From: Paenibacillus sp. BIC5C1
GTDB lineage: Bacteria; Bacillota; Bacilli; Paenibacillales; Paenibacillaceae
Assembly (NCBI RefSeq): GCF_032399705.1
Contig: NZ_CP135922.1
Location: 6,138,001 to 6,202,000 of the forward strand
DNA: 64,000 nt
Reading direction: 5' to 3'
A program made the position numbers and the translations under genes. This document shows, one piece after another, positions 27,644 to 36,938 of this stretch. Below the pieces are notes generated by a model. The model had not been told where the DNA came from, did no database searches, and was given only the letters and a program-made list of their open reading frames with translations. How positions within the stretch are numbered: position 1 is the first letter of the stretch; the number at the start of each line of letters is the position of its first letter.

Positions 27644-28531
27644 ATGAAGAAGATGACTGAGCGTTATACGCTGACGTCTTCACAGAAAATGATGGTGTTT
27701 GTGCTTTCCATGTCACTGTACGGCTTGTCCAACATGTTCACAGAGCTTATTCCCAAGCTCCAGCTTGGACCGATTGAATTATCTGTTGAGTACTTTGCCT
27801 TCATTCCGCTGACACTTTGCATTTTGTTCCACCCCATGATTGTTGCCCTTGGCGCGGCTCTTGGCGAAGTGATCTTCGGAGAGCTGATGCTGGGGCAATT
27901 CGGCGGACTGGGCGAGCTGGAGAAATTCATTACCTTTTCCTTCGCCATGTATGTCGCAGGACGTATGGTCAGTGATCCACGCAATCGCAGACAGGTCGGA
28001 ATCGCAGCCATGACAGGAGTCATCATTCATCAGTTCCTCAGTTCACTGGTGGATATCGGTAAAGTGTGGATTGGTGTAGAGCAGTTGGAAGCCGTGCCTG
28101 GTCTTGCGGAAAGTGTTGTTCTGATTGAAGGGGTTGGCTTTTTAAATGACGTGTTGTTCTCAGGCATCCTATTCGCTCTGTTGCCTACGCTGTATCTCGT
28201 ACCCCTGCTCTATGGCAAAATTGAACCACTCCTCGGCATTAAACCTCGTAATCCAGGGATGAAATATGAAGGCATCGGCTTTTTTCGTCCGAAACTGATC
28301 CTGATTGGTGTGCTGCTGCTTGCGCTCGCCTTTGGTGCGGAATCCCTATCCGAAATGGATATCAACTTCGCGGTTTGGGAGACGGACTATGCAGATCAAT
28401 ATGGTTCGGCTTCTATATGGATTAGTATCGGGGCTGCTGCATTGGTTGCCGTGGTAACATTAATGATCATGCGCGCTAAACGAAGCAAAAATAAAACGGT
28501 ACCCGGTACGGAGAACCGCCCTTATGCATAA
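27644..28531 (+). CDS. ECF transporter S component, unassigned substrate
   Basis: 295 residues with about seven hydrophobic segments. SD GGGAGG lies nine bases upstream of ATG. The first ~190 residues look like an ECF substrate-binding subunit (ELSVEYFAFIPLTLCILFHP ... GAALGEVIFGELMLGQFGG). Two more TM segments with a polar external loop (about residues 225-270) follow, making it longer than vitamin-type S components (about 180-200). It is the first gene of an S-A-T operon and overlaps the ATPase gene by eight bases. The substrate cannot be read from sequence; the RpiR neighbour hints at a sugar-related compound. Confidence 0.75.
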   Translation: MKKMTERYTLTSSQKMMVFVLSMSLYGLSNMFTELIPKLQLGPIELSVEYFAFIPLTLCILFHPMIVALGAALGEVIFGELMLGQFGGLGELEKFITFSFAMYVAGRMVSDPRNRRQVGIAAMTGVIIHQFLSSLVDIGKVWIGVEQLEAVPGLAESVVLIEGVGFLNDVLFSGILFALLPTLYLVPLLYGKIEPLLGIKPRNPGMKYEGIGFFRPKLILIGVLLLALAFGAESLSEMDINFAVWETDYADQYGSASIWISIGAAALVAVVTLMIMRAKRSKNKTVPGTENRPYA

Positions 28532-30410
28532 TGAAATGTCCACATCAGCTCCTGTTTCCGCATCTGATTCCGCCATTTCCATTCAAAATGTCATCTTTAC
28601 GTATCCTGGCTCGAAAGAACCTGTCCTGATCGGAGCTTCGCTTGAACTCCCAAGAGGCAGTTTCACAGCCATTATCGGGGGCAACGGTTGCGGCAAATCC
28701 ACTCTGTGCAAGTTGTTTAATGGCCTTATTCCCCAATTCTACACAGGAGACTTCTCCGGTGAAGTCCATGTTCTTGGCATGTCAGCCGAAGGCCGGAGTG
28801 TTGCAGACCTGTCCAGAAAGATCGGTTACGTCTATCAGGATTTCGACAACCAGCTCGTGCGGCCCACCGTTTTGGACGAGGCTTGCTTTGCACCACTCAA
28901 TTACGGCCTGCCCAACTATCGGGAGCTCGGTGAACGCGCACTCGCCATGTGTGGCCTGGATGCCATTCATAACCGATACATCTGGGAATTGAGCGGTGGG
29001 CAGAAACATCTGCTCGCCCTGGCCGGAGCTCTGTCGCTCGACCCCGATATCCTGATCGTGGATGAACCTGTCTCACAGCTTGACCCGCAGCATGCAAGAC
29101 TTATCTATGAGTGCCTTTCCAGATTGAATACGGAATATGGCAAGACGATTATCGTCATCGAACACCATACTGAATTTATCGCCAACTTCTGCGCAAATGT
29201 GGTATTGATGGACAAGGGCCGGGTCTTGTGGAACCTCCCTGTTAGGGAAGGTTTGAATCGCATTAGCGATCTGGAGCGACTTGGCATTCAGCCTCCTGAG
29301 GTGACACGGGCAGCTGTTCAGGCTGCGGAAATATCTCAGGGCCAAAAAACAAATGCGAACCCCTCAGATCCAGGACATCGCTTCCCAATTACTGTGGAAG
29401 AAGCAAACGTTTATTTTGCCGAACATTACCCGTATATGCCATCCGATTCTTTACAAAATGAACCTTCATCCTATTTGGATTTGGTACCCGACGTTCCCAA
29501 TCAGATGATGCACTCCGAGGGCCTAACGATTGCTTCCGCTGCTGAACCATTGATTCCTATCGTTCAGTTTCATCAAACTCGGCTACGTTACAGAGGACTG
29601 GGCAAAAAAGAACATGAAGTCATTCGTGGTGTTAATATTTCACTCCATGAAGGAGAACGGATTGCCTTGATTGGCAATAATGGTGCCGGCAAATCCTCCT
29701 TATTGAAGATGATGGCTGGCATTAGCCTGCCACAGGAAGGCAGTGTCAGTGTTCTGGGTGAAGTTACGCACCGTTCCTCTTTGGAGCAGCTGGCGGGTAA
29801 GGTCGCCTATATTTTTCAGAACTCTTCCGAGATGTTTATCGAAGACAGTGTCCGCAAAGAAGTCGCGTATTTCCTGAAGAACCGTCGTATTCCGGAAGCT
29901 GACCTGCAAATTGCACATGTACTGGAGCGTTTCCGGCTTACTCCGCTGCAAGAGCGGGATGCCCGGCTTCTCAGTGGTGGACAACAGCGACGTGTCACAC
30001 TTGCCATCGGTGCAGCCATGAAGCCTTCACTTATGCTGCTGGATGAGCCTACCGCCAATCTGGACCTCGCCACTCGCGAGGAACTGATAGGTGTGCTGGA
30101 TGAGCTGGATCAGCATGTGCGAACAACCATCATTGCCACGCATGATATGCAGCTGGTTACCCAGTGGGCCAGTCGTGTTATTGTGCTTCACAATGGCCAG
30201 GTGGAAGCAGATGGCACACCTGCCGACGTGTTTGCAGATGAATCCCTTCTGCGCCGCTCCGGGCTTGCACTTACCCAGATCATGGAGCTCTCCCATCGGA
30301 TGGGACTGCCTACACTTTCACCGACAACCGAGGCCTTTGTTGATAGCCTGTTGAATCAATCAATCACCAAGGAGGATATGCATCATGCAGCTCGTCCGCA
30401 ACTGGTTTGA
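28524..30410 (+). CDS. ECF transporter ATPase, fused A-A' double ABC protein
   Basis: 628 residues with two ABC domains. Domain 1 (about 15-255): Walker A GGNGCGKST, signature LSGGQKHLLALAGAL, Walker B ILIVDEPVSQLD, H-loop VIEHH. Domain 2 (about 345-585): Walker A GNNGAGKSS, signature LSGGQQRRVTLAIG, Walker B LMLLDEPTANLD, H-loop IATHD. The two EcfA halves, usually separate proteins, are fused by a ~90-residue linker, as in YkoD/CbiO2-type proteins. It powers the S and T subunits encoded on either side, with overlaps of 8 and 26 bp that imply tight co-translation. Confidence 0.9.
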   Translation: MHNEMSTSAPVSASDSAISIQNVIFTYPGSKEPVLIGASLELPRGSFTAIIGGNGCGKSTLCKLFNGLIPQFYTGDFSGEVHVLGMSAEGRSVADLSRKIGYVYQDFDNQLVRPTVLDEACFAPLNYGLPNYRELGERALAMCGLDAIHNRYIWELSGGQKHLLALAGALSLDPDILIVDEPVSQLDPQHARLIYECLSRLNTEYGKTIIVIEHHTEFIANFCANVVLMDKGRVLWNLPVREGLNRISDLERLGIQPPEVTRAAVQAAEISQGQKTNANPSDPGHRFPITVEEANVYFAEHYPYMPSDSLQNEPSSYLDLVPDVPNQMMHSEGLTIASAAEPLIPIVQFHQTRLRYRGLGKKEHEVIRGVNISLHEGERIALIGNNGAGKSSLLKMMAGISLPQEGSVSVLGEVTHRSSLEQLAGKVAYIFQNSSEMFIEDSVRKEVAYFLKNRRIPEADLQIAHVLERFRLTPLQERDARLLSGGQQRRVTLAIGAAMKPSLMLLDEPTANLDLATREELIGVLDELDQHVRTTIIATHDMQLVTQWASRVIVLHNGQVEADGTPADVFADESLLRRSGLALTQIMELSHRMGLPTLSPTTEAFVDSLLNQSITKEDMHHAARPQLV

Positions 30411-31212
30411 CAAAATATCCATTGAACGCATTCAGCTTGAGCTGATGAATACGGTATATGGCAGCGGGCATGCCAGCCTGTCGCGGATTGATCCCCGTGT
30501 CATGCTGTTCTGGTATCTCTTTTTCGCCATCGTCCCCTGGTTTGTTCATAACGGAACTGTGCTGCTCGGCATGTTTCTATTGATGGTGACGACCACCATA
30601 CTGTCCAGAGCCGCTCCTTTTATCATTATCATTCTCTGCCTGGGGTTAATCGGTCAGGTCGGGTGGATGTTTATCATCTCACTGTTCTTTGGTGGCAATC
30701 TGGAATCTGCATTCCCTTTGCTGCTGCTCACCCTGAAGCTGTCGATCGTCTCACTCGCAAGTATCACCGTCTTTTCCGGCATGGACCCGGAACGGATCGG
30801 TGATGGGTTGCTTGCGCTAGGCATGCCTGCTACGTTCTCTTTCAGCCTCTCTTACGCTTACCGCATATTGCCTGTGCTGTTCGGAGAATTTCGCAACATC
30901 ATGCTGTCCTACAGACTACGGGGTCAGGTTCCCTCCCGGCACGGATGGCTCTACTGGCGACTCGTTGTCTACTATATGAAGCTGTTCATTGTGTCTTTCT
31001 TCCCGCTAATGCTGGCTACCGCCAAACGTTCCCGCACAACGGTGGAAGCACTGGAGACACGCGGTTTTTCGTACGGCATGAAGCATCCCGAATCCAAACG
31101 CCTGAAACTGGCTCATCTGAAAATCACCTCACGAGACCTCGGATTTCTCGCCGGTTCGGCAATCTATGTTGCACTGCTGTTCTGGCTCGGCGGGTATTAC
31201 GAGATTCTGTAA
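30385..31212 (+). CDS. ECF transporter transmembrane subunit EcfT
   Basis: 275 residues with about five to six membrane segments. SD AAGGAGG precedes ATG 30385. The two coupling-helix motifs that touch the ATPases are visible: MLSYRLRGQVPSR (about 175) and TVEALETRGFSYG (about 215-227), the latter close to the ARG-type EcfT signature. It is the scaffold that joins the S component to the double ATPase in the cytoplasmic membrane. It overlaps the ATPase gene by 26 bp. A PHP-domain gene follows after 64 bp. Confidence 0.9.
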   Translation: MQLVRNWFDKISIERIQLELMNTVYGSGHASLSRIDPRVMLFWYLFFAIVPWFVHNGTVLLGMFLLMVTTTILSRAAPFIIIILCLGLIGQVGWMFIISLFFGGNLESAFPLLLLTLKLSIVSLASITVFSGMDPERIGDGLLALGMPATFSFSLSYAYRILPVLFGEFRNIMLSYRLRGQVPSRHGWLYWRLVVYYMKLFIVSFFPLMLATAKRSRTTVEALETRGFSYGMKHPESKRLKLAHLKITSRDLGFLAGSAIYVALLFWLGGYYEIL

Positions 31213-31276
31213 TTCAAAATAAAATGCTGTAACTATTCATACCATTAACCATTCATGGAATAAAGGAGTGTCTTCT

Positions 31277-32056
31277 ATGCGCATTGATCTTCATACACAC
31301 GGCAAATTATCCAAAAACTCTGATTTCTCGATTGATTACTTCACCGAAATGGTCAACGAAGCCAAGGCCAGCGGGATCGAAGCCCTCGCACTCACTGAAC
31401 ATTTTAACACCCGTAACTTCTACGAGGTCTATGAGACGCTGGATCGTCTCTATCCATACAACGGCGAGTACTACGATGCAGATGGAGTGCGCATTTTTCC
31501 CGGCATGGAAGTGGATATTCAGGAGACAGGACATATTTTGCTGGTGGGTCAAAAAGAACATATCCTTGCCGTCCGCAGCGGACTGGAACCATACACAGCC
31601 AAAGGTTCATTCATTCCTTTTGCAGAACTACTGGATATGGCCGAAGCCTGGCCTTTGCTCAAAATTGGCGCACACCCTTTCCGCGAGTCCACCCCGCTGT
31701 ATCAGCTGGACCGTGATTTGTTGGGACGTTTGGACGCTTTTGATCTGAACGCCAAAGATATGTACCAATACGGCATCGAGACGTGTCGCGGACAGGTTGA
31801 ACCATTCGCCCAGTCCCTCGGTAAACCCATCACAGCCGGAAGTGATACCCACCAGTGCCTGCAATACGGCAGTGTCTTCAATGTACTGGATCGTCCATGC
31901 GCATCGGTTGCCGAGCTCAAAGAGCAGATTCTCGCTGGTACGTACAGCATCGAAATATCCAACGATCTTCCTCTCCGCGTCAAAGCCTCCGTTATGCTGA
32001 AGAAAGTGATGAAACGTCTTGCCAAGTTGGACGGTACCCGTTTGCAGAAAGTTTAG
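31277..32056 (+). CDS. PHP-domain phosphoesterase-like protein
   Basis: The start is ATG 31277, eight bases after AAAGGAG (259 residues). The PHP metal-site motifs are present: HTHGK at the N-terminus (DLHTHGKLSK), EALALTEHFN, FPGMEVDIQETGHILLVG, IGAHPFRES and AGSDTHQ. PHP proteins hydrolyse phosphoesters with two or three metals. Being downstream of the ECF operon with no clear terminator between them, it may act on the imported compound; the RpiR regulator would also fit a phosphorylated substrate (inference). Confidence 0.8.
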   Translation: MRIDLHTHGKLSKNSDFSIDYFTEMVNEAKASGIEALALTEHFNTRNFYEVYETLDRLYPYNGEYYDADGVRIFPGMEVDIQETGHILLVGQKEHILAVRSGLEPYTAKGSFIPFAELLDMAEAWPLLKIGAHPFRESTPLYQLDRDLLGRLDAFDLNAKDMYQYGIETCRGQVEPFAQSLGKPITAGSDTHQCLQYGSVFNVLDRPCASVAELKEQILAGTYSIEISNDLPLRVKASVMLKKVMKRLAKLDGTRLQKV

Positions 32057-32088
32057 AGAGTAGAAAACCACAACTTCCAAATAATTCA

Positions 32089-32126
32089 AAATGAGCCCAA
32101 AGGATATTTATCCTTTAGGCTCATGA
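32089..32126 (-). terminator. Terminator between convergent PHP and VOC genes
   Basis: ATGAGCCcAAAGGAT-attt-ATCCTTTaGGCTCAT hairpin. The minus-strand side is followed by TTTTGAATT, the plus side by no T-run, so it mainly serves the VOC gene. Confidence 0.6.
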
Positions 32127-32145
32127 CGGATTCATTTTCACTTCA

Positions 32146-32589
32146 TTAAAAATCATGCACCGTCACACAGAGCTGAATCACGATTCCGAACGGATCACGG
32201 ACAATTCCATACCCCGGACTAAACTCGTTTTGTTTATAAGGCACCAGCACCTTAACCTCATCATGTTGTACCAGCGAATTATATAGCTCTGTCATCGTAC
32301 TTTTATCTTTCGATTGAATGCATAATGACGTGCTGTTTCCCAGCTGCCACGGTCGACCCGTATCCATTTCTTCCTCAGCAATCATCAATTTGTTTACCCC
32401 GATCTGGAGTACCGAATGTGTAATATATTCATCCTGCCCTTCAGGATACTCAAACCCTGGATTCATTTCCTTCATCTCTTTGTAATTTTTCTTGAATAAT
32501 ACGTCAGCCCCCAGGTACTTCTCATAAAAAGCAATGGCTGCCGAAGCGTCTCCATTCATCGACAGAAACGGGATTACTTCAAAATTCAT
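32146..32589 (-). CDS. VOC-family (PhnB/glyoxalase-like) protein
   Basis: 147 residues with paired beta-alpha-beta-beta-beta modules of the vicinal oxygen chelate fold: IPFLSMNGDASAAIAFYEKYLGADVLF at the start and YGIVRDPFGIVIQLCV at the end, as in the PhnB-like subgroup. The usual His/Glu metal ligands are not all apparent, so a binding or resistance role is as likely as catalysis. It is divergent from the WYL regulator at 32677 (87-bp gap), which may regulate it. Confidence 0.8.
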   Translation of the reverse strand: MNFEVIPFLSMNGDASAAIAFYEKYLGADVLFKKNYKEMKEMNPGFEYPEGQDEYITHSVLQIGVNKLMIAEEEMDTGRPWQLGNSTSLCIQSKDKSTMTELYNSLVQHDEVKVLVPYKQNEFSPGYGIVRDPFGIVIQLCVTVHDF

Positions 32590-32676
32590 CTGTATTGCCT
32601 CCTTCGTTTGATTGGATTACACTGTTTATTATAACGAATAAAGGTGCCAATCCATGGCACCATTGAGAGGTCTTTT

Positions 32677-33681
32677 ATGAAAAAATCAGAACGCATGAAC
32701 CAGATGCTGCGCTTTATCAATCAAAAACAACACTTCACCCTGCAAGATCTCATGCAGGAGTTCCAGATATCCAAGAGAACCGCATTACGAGACATCGCGT
32801 CATTAGAAGAAATCGGTGCACCCATTTATACCGAATATGGACGTTATGGGGGATATCGTTTGCTTCAGCAGATGCAGCTGCCTCCCATTTCATTTAATAC
32901 GAGCGAGCTTCATGCCCTCTACTTTGCCATGCAGGCCTTGCGCAGCTTTACCAACCTGCCCTTTCAGGTCTCTTTTCGTTCCATTCACGAGAAGTTTCTA
33001 AGTGCCCTATCCGAAAACCAGAGACAGGCTATCGAACAAATCCAGCATCGGGTCTCTTTCAGACACACCGAGCAAATCCGGGATAGTGAGCATTTGGAGT
33101 TTCTATTAATGGCCGCTGCTGCGAATATAGTGATACAGATTACGTATCAACATATTCGCAGCAGTAGTAGTACCCCAGATAACAGCTCAAATCCCGACAA
33201 ACCCCAGCCCAGCATACGCACCATTCAGCCAATCGCCCTCTATGCCATGAAAGGCTACTGGTATTGCCAGGCGTATGATCTCGATAAACAGGCGTACCGT
33301 GTATTCCGTTGTGACCGAATCACCTCATCCGAGGCGACAGATATCGAACCTATACCACGTATTAATGAACTCAATCTACAGGATGCCCACTCGTTATGGA
33401 AACCATCAGAGAACGCTATCCCATTTAAATGTCTGATCAATGAAGCCGGGGTTGAGCTATTCCAGCAAGAACAGTTTCCATCCATGCGGACCATTAACGA
33501 ATCTGGAGCTGATACTGGACAAACTGGATACGCCTATTTAGTCGGGGCGTATGAAGCCCATGAGCTTGAGTTCATCATTCGTTATCTTGCAAGCTTCGGC
33601 AAGTCCATTAAGATCTTGGAGCCAGATCACTTAAAAGAATCCTTACGACAGCACTATCTGGATTTGCTTGACCATGTATAA
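32677..33681 (+). CDS. WYL-domain HTH regulator, YafY-like
   Basis: 334 residues from ATG 32677, six bases after GAGAGG. N-terminal HTH_11: MLRFINQKQHFTLQDLMQEFQISKRTALRDIASLEEIGAPI. The WYL domain is at about 145-225 (IVIQITYQH ... IQPIALYAMKGYWYCQAYD), and a C-terminal WCX-like domain follows. A serine-rich insert (SSSSTPDNSSNPDKPQPS) interrupts the WYL domain. These proteins usually act as autoregulators or as repressors of a neighbour; the divergent VOC gene is the best candidate target. Confidence 0.85.
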   Translation: MKKSERMNQMLRFINQKQHFTLQDLMQEFQISKRTALRDIASLEEIGAPIYTEYGRYGGYRLLQQMQLPPISFNTSELHALYFAMQALRSFTNLPFQVSFRSIHEKFLSALSENQRQAIEQIQHRVSFRHTEQIRDSEHLEFLLMAAAANIVIQITYQHIRSSSSTPDNSSNPDKPQPSIRTIQPIALYAMKGYWYCQAYDLDKQAYRVFRCDRITSSEATDIEPIPRINELNLQDAHSLWKPSENAIPFKCLINEAGVELFQQEQFPSMRTINESGADTGQTGYAYLVGAYEAHELEFIIRYLASFGKSIKILEPDHLKESLRQHYLDLLDHV

Positions 33682-33786
33682 CTACCGCCACCAACTAACC
33701 ATTTGCAATGTGTGCCCGCAACAGGAACCAGCATGAAGATGATACCTCCAGAGACCTCATCGTACATCAATATTGATCTTTTATCG

Positions 33787-34980
33787 TCAAAGTCTGGACT
33801 CTGATTTATCATGAACCGCTGGAGAGCTTTTTTTATTGCCTATCACCACCTGAACCATGATTTGCAGCACGATGATTATAGCCAGACCATAGAATGCTTG
33901 AACAAAGCTGTCCGTAGTATCATGGAGCCAACCGATCGCCAGTGGACCGAGGGCGCCCAGAATGTAACCGCCCGATTGAGTCATGGCTGACCAGGCGCTG
34001 GCTTCCTGAGCGTTATTTGTCTCATCAATGGGCAGCATCAGAGCAATCGGAAACAGTCCCCCGGCCCCAATGCCGAGTGGTATCGCAGCCATCCAAGGAC
34101 TAACGGACAGGTTCAGCATTAGGACACCTATCAACTCCATTAACGCACATCCAACAAGCCAGAATACACGTCTTTGGTAACGGTGAACAAGCATTGGAAT
34201 GAATAACGTAGACGGCAATGAAATCAACGTAAATAACGTTTGGATGCTGCCGGCAGTCTCTTTTGTGTATCCCTGACTCTGGATCGCAGGCGCAAGCCAT
34301 GCAGTCAATGAATAGAAAATCGCTGCCATCAGTCCGAAGAATAATGTCAGCAGCCACGCTCGTATATTTTTCACTGGAAGAGCTTCTACGTTCACAGTAG
34401 AAATCTGCCCCGATTGTCGATCTTTTCGTGCTACCAAGGCTAATCTCATCCAGATCGGTAAAGCAATTGCTGCAAGTAATGCCCATACCGATAGTGAACC
34501 CTTCCACGACCCTCCCAGGATATTTTGAAGGGGAACCGATAGCCCAACACTAAAGCTGGCCCCCACGACCATTGCTGTAGAGTAAAGCCCCACCATGGCA
34601 GCAACTCGCGTTGGGAAGTACTGCTTGATAAAGCTGGACAACAATGGACCAGCCAGTGCAATCCCTACACCGGATAGAAATGAAGTAAACATCATCAGTG
34701 GCGTTGCACCCACAAACAACCGCAATGCCGTACCTATTCCAATGAGGATTAAAGCCAAAACGATTGCGCCCTCATTCCCCCATCTCCTGCTCAGCTTTAC
34801 GGAAAATGGAGCGAATATACCCATACATAATACGGGAAGCGTAGTTAACAGACTTGCGGTAATTCCGCTAATACCCAGATCACTTTGTATGGTACTCATT
34901 AGTGGAGAAATGGATGTAATGGGTGGTCGCAAATTCAATGAAGCCAGAATAAGCGCCAGGACGATATAAAACAGTTTCAC
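33787..34980 (-). CDS. MFS transporter, CynX/NimT family
   Basis: 397 residues and 12 membrane segments. Strong CynX-type marks are ALILASLNLRPPITSISPLM in TM1, GIGTALRLF and SGVGIALAGPLLSSFIKQYFPTR. Relatives include the cyanate permease CynX and nitroimidazole transporter NimT; substrate varies widely. It is divergent from a LysR regulator (start 35142) with an inverted repeat between the two, so LysR control is likely. No cyanase gene is nearby, so cyanate is not supported as the substrate. Confidence 0.85.
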   Translation of the reverse strand: MKLFYIVLALILASLNLRPPITSISPLMSTIQSDLGISGITASLLTTLPVLCMGIFAPFSVKLSRRWGNEGAIVLALILIGIGTALRLFVGATPLMMFTSFLSGVGIALAGPLLSSFIKQYFPTRVAAMVGLYSTAMVVGASFSVGLSVPLQNILGGSWKGSLSVWALLAAIALPIWMRLALVARKDRQSGQISTVNVEALPVKNIRAWLLTLFFGLMAAIFYSLTAWLAPAIQSQGYTKETAGSIQTLFTLISLPSTLFIPMLVHRYQRRVFWLVGCALMELIGVLMLNLSVSPWMAAIPLGIGAGGLFPIALMLPIDETNNAQEASAWSAMTQSGGYILGALGPLAIGWLHDTTDSFVQAFYGLAIIIVLQIMVQVVIGNKKSSPAVHDKSESRL

Positions 34981-35034
34981 TATGGATCACCTCATGTATT
35001 GTTATATAGTTGCATTCACTATTGATCCAGGCTA

Positions 35035-35059
35035 TAGATCTTTTGTGGTGCAAGATCTA
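35035..35059. promoter_or_regulatory. Candidate LysR-type operator
   Basis: TAGATCTT-n9-AAGATCTA is a perfect 8-bp inverted repeat between the divergent MFS and LysR genes. It contains the T-N11-A type spacing expected for LysR boxes. Confidence 0.55.
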
Positions 35060-35141
35060 GTATAGAAGTATTATAATGATTGAACAATACAATAGTTTCT
35101 ATTAAAATGATTATAAAAACCAATGATTAGAGGAGATACAT

Positions 35142-36023
35142 ATGGAAATCCGTCAAATGGAGAACTTTATCGTCGTTTGCGAGGAACTCCATTTCACACG
35201 TGCAGCAGATAAAATCGGCATTTCTCAACCTACCTTGAGTCAACAGATTCGAGCGTTGGAGGATGAGTTAGGCGTTCCCTTATTCGACCGGGTGGGTAAA
35301 AAAATTGTGATGACCCAGGCGGGGACACTGTTCCTGGAGCATTGTGTACAAATGGTTCGCCATCTACAGAATACCCAGGATGCATTAGCTGAATTCCGCA
35401 ATGATCAGCGAGGCAAGCTGGTGATTGGTGTCCTACCCTCCGATTTGGACTACCGTCTTACACCATTGCTAGTTCATTTTCATGCCGATTTTCCCAAGGT
35501 GAAATTAAAGGTTGTTTCTTCGATTTATGTATTGAATCAAGTGTTGGATAACGAAGTCGACATCGGCATCGAGCTTACTTCGATTTCTGATGACCGTCTT
35601 GTCCGCATTCCTTTGTGCAGCGAAGAATACGTACTCGTCGTTTCGGAGAACCACGCTTGGGCTGAACGAAATGAGATTGAAATCAGGGAACTACGCGATA
35701 TTCAGACCGTAATGTTCCCGGAAGGGTTCACAGGCAGAGAACTGGTTGATGGCTATTGTCGCAAATATGGCTTTACCTTGAATACGATCATGGAGACAAG
35801 TTCGGCAACCTCCATTATTAGTCTGGTCAAAGCTAACGTTGGCGGAACAGTGCTGCCCTATCCACTGATCAAGGCAATGAATGAACCAACACTACGCATC
35901 ATCCGAATCACGGACGATGCCCCTTACCGTCACTTTGAGATCATTCATCGGTCCGACCGTTACCTGACCCAATCTGCCAAGGCATTTATCGAGAAAACCA
36001 TTGATTATTTTAATCAAGGATAA
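35142..36023 (+). CDS. LysR-family transcriptional regulator
   Basis: 293 residues. The N-terminal wHTH is MEIRQMENFIVVCEELHFTRAADKIGISQPTLSQQIRALEDELG, and the effector domain is a periplasmic-binding-protein fold (about 90-290), starting KLVIGVLPSDLDYRLTPLLVHF. It belongs to the CynR/CynX-regulator-like branch by general layout (inference). SD GAGGAG precedes ATG 35142. A VOC protein gene follows after 22 bp and is probably co-transcribed; the MFS gene is divergent. Confidence 0.9.
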   Translation: MEIRQMENFIVVCEELHFTRAADKIGISQPTLSQQIRALEDELGVPLFDRVGKKIVMTQAGTLFLEHCVQMVRHLQNTQDALAEFRNDQRGKLVIGVLPSDLDYRLTPLLVHFHADFPKVKLKVVSSIYVLNQVLDNEVDIGIELTSISDDRLVRIPLCSEEYVLVVSENHAWAERNEIEIRELRDIQTVMFPEGFTGRELVDGYCRKYGFTLNTIMETSSATSIISLVKANVGGTVLPYPLIKAMNEPTLRIIRITDDAPYRHFEIIHRSDRYLTQSAKAFIEKTIDYFNQG

Positions 36024-36045
36024 GTTCAGAGGGAGAGTGACTTGA

Positions 36046-36720
36046 ATGCAAATAAAAGAGGTTAACTTGTTCACACATCAAATGGAGGCCATGAAGCAGT
36101 TTTACGGTACGTTATTGGAGTTGGAGCTACTGGAGGAGAGCACATCGTCCATATCGCTTCGCACAGGAAATTCGGTCCTTTCATTTCTGCAAGCTCCTGG
36201 TCAGGAAAAGCCCTTCTATCATGTCGCATTTACGATTCCGACAAACCAACTCGCTGAAGCCAAGAAGTGGGTTCAAGATCGAAACATCTCTTTGCTTTCT
36301 AAAGATGATAAAGATGATTTCTATTTCCCCTACTGGGATGCGACTGCTTTCTATTTCTATGACCCGAGTGGTAATTTGATGGAGTTCATCGCTCACCATT
36401 CATTGGATAATGCAGTCCAAGAAACCTTTGATTCCAGGAAGCTGCTATGCATTAGCGAGATCGGCCTGCCTGTCGATGATGTACCCAATACGATAAACAA
36501 AATGAATGGACAGTATCACCTTGAACCCTTTGCCGGAGACGGAAAACAATTTGCCCCCATCGGTGACGCGGAAGGCATGTTTATTGTAATTGACAAAGAG
36601 ATGCCCTGGTTCCCAGACGGACGCAAACCCGGGGTATTTGCCACTGAGGTAAAAGTTGAAACTGGGCAAACTGGGAGCATTTCATTGCAGAACGGTTTGT
36701 ACTCTATTGATTCCAATTAA
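36046..36720 (+). CDS. VOC-family (glyoxalase-like) two-module protein
   Basis: 224 residues. Two VOC modules: residues about 1-125 (IKEVNLFTHQMEAMKQFYGTLL ... FYFYDPSGNLMEFIAHH) and about 130-205 (ISEIGLPVDDVPNTIN ... PIGDAEGMFIVID). Metal-ligand positions are partly kept (His-Glu in the first half, Glu in MEF). It lies in an operon with the LysR gene and may be an enzyme or binding protein linked to the divergent MFS pump. A terminator follows. Confidence 0.8.
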   Translation: MQIKEVNLFTHQMEAMKQFYGTLLELELLEESTSSISLRTGNSVLSFLQAPGQEKPFYHVAFTIPTNQLAEAKKWVQDRNISLLSKDDKDDFYFPYWDATAFYFYDPSGNLMEFIAHHSLDNAVQETFDSRKLLCISEIGLPVDDVPNTINKMNGQYHLEPFAGDGKQFAPIGDAEGMFIVIDKEMPWFPDGRKPGVFATEVKVETGQTGSISLQNGLYSIDSN

Positions 36721-36851
36721 ATCAGAGAGTCCTGTATTGTTATTCTCCCTTTACTCCCTATATTCAACAAAAGTTTTGCTTTCTTATCACAGAGGACAAT
36801 GCCTTTATATTAGTTGGTCTGGACACAGATAATTTGATTTTATTGCATAGC

Positions 36852-36893
36852 AAAAAGGGTCCTAATGACTATTAATCATCAGGACCCTTTTTT
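36852..36893. terminator. Bidirectional terminator between the VOC gene and glmS
   Basis: AAAAAGGGTCCTaATGA ... TCATcAGGACCCTTTTTT hairpin with A-rich and T-rich sides, between convergent genes. Confidence 0.85.
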
Positions 36894-36938
36894 AAATATT
36901 ATGATTTAACATCGTTGTTGAGATTAAGGATAAATCCC

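Noticed and set aside
33787..34980. Cyanate uptake by the CynX-like transporter
   Set aside because: No cyanase or carbonic anhydrase gene is nearby; the family is broad, so no substrate was assigned.
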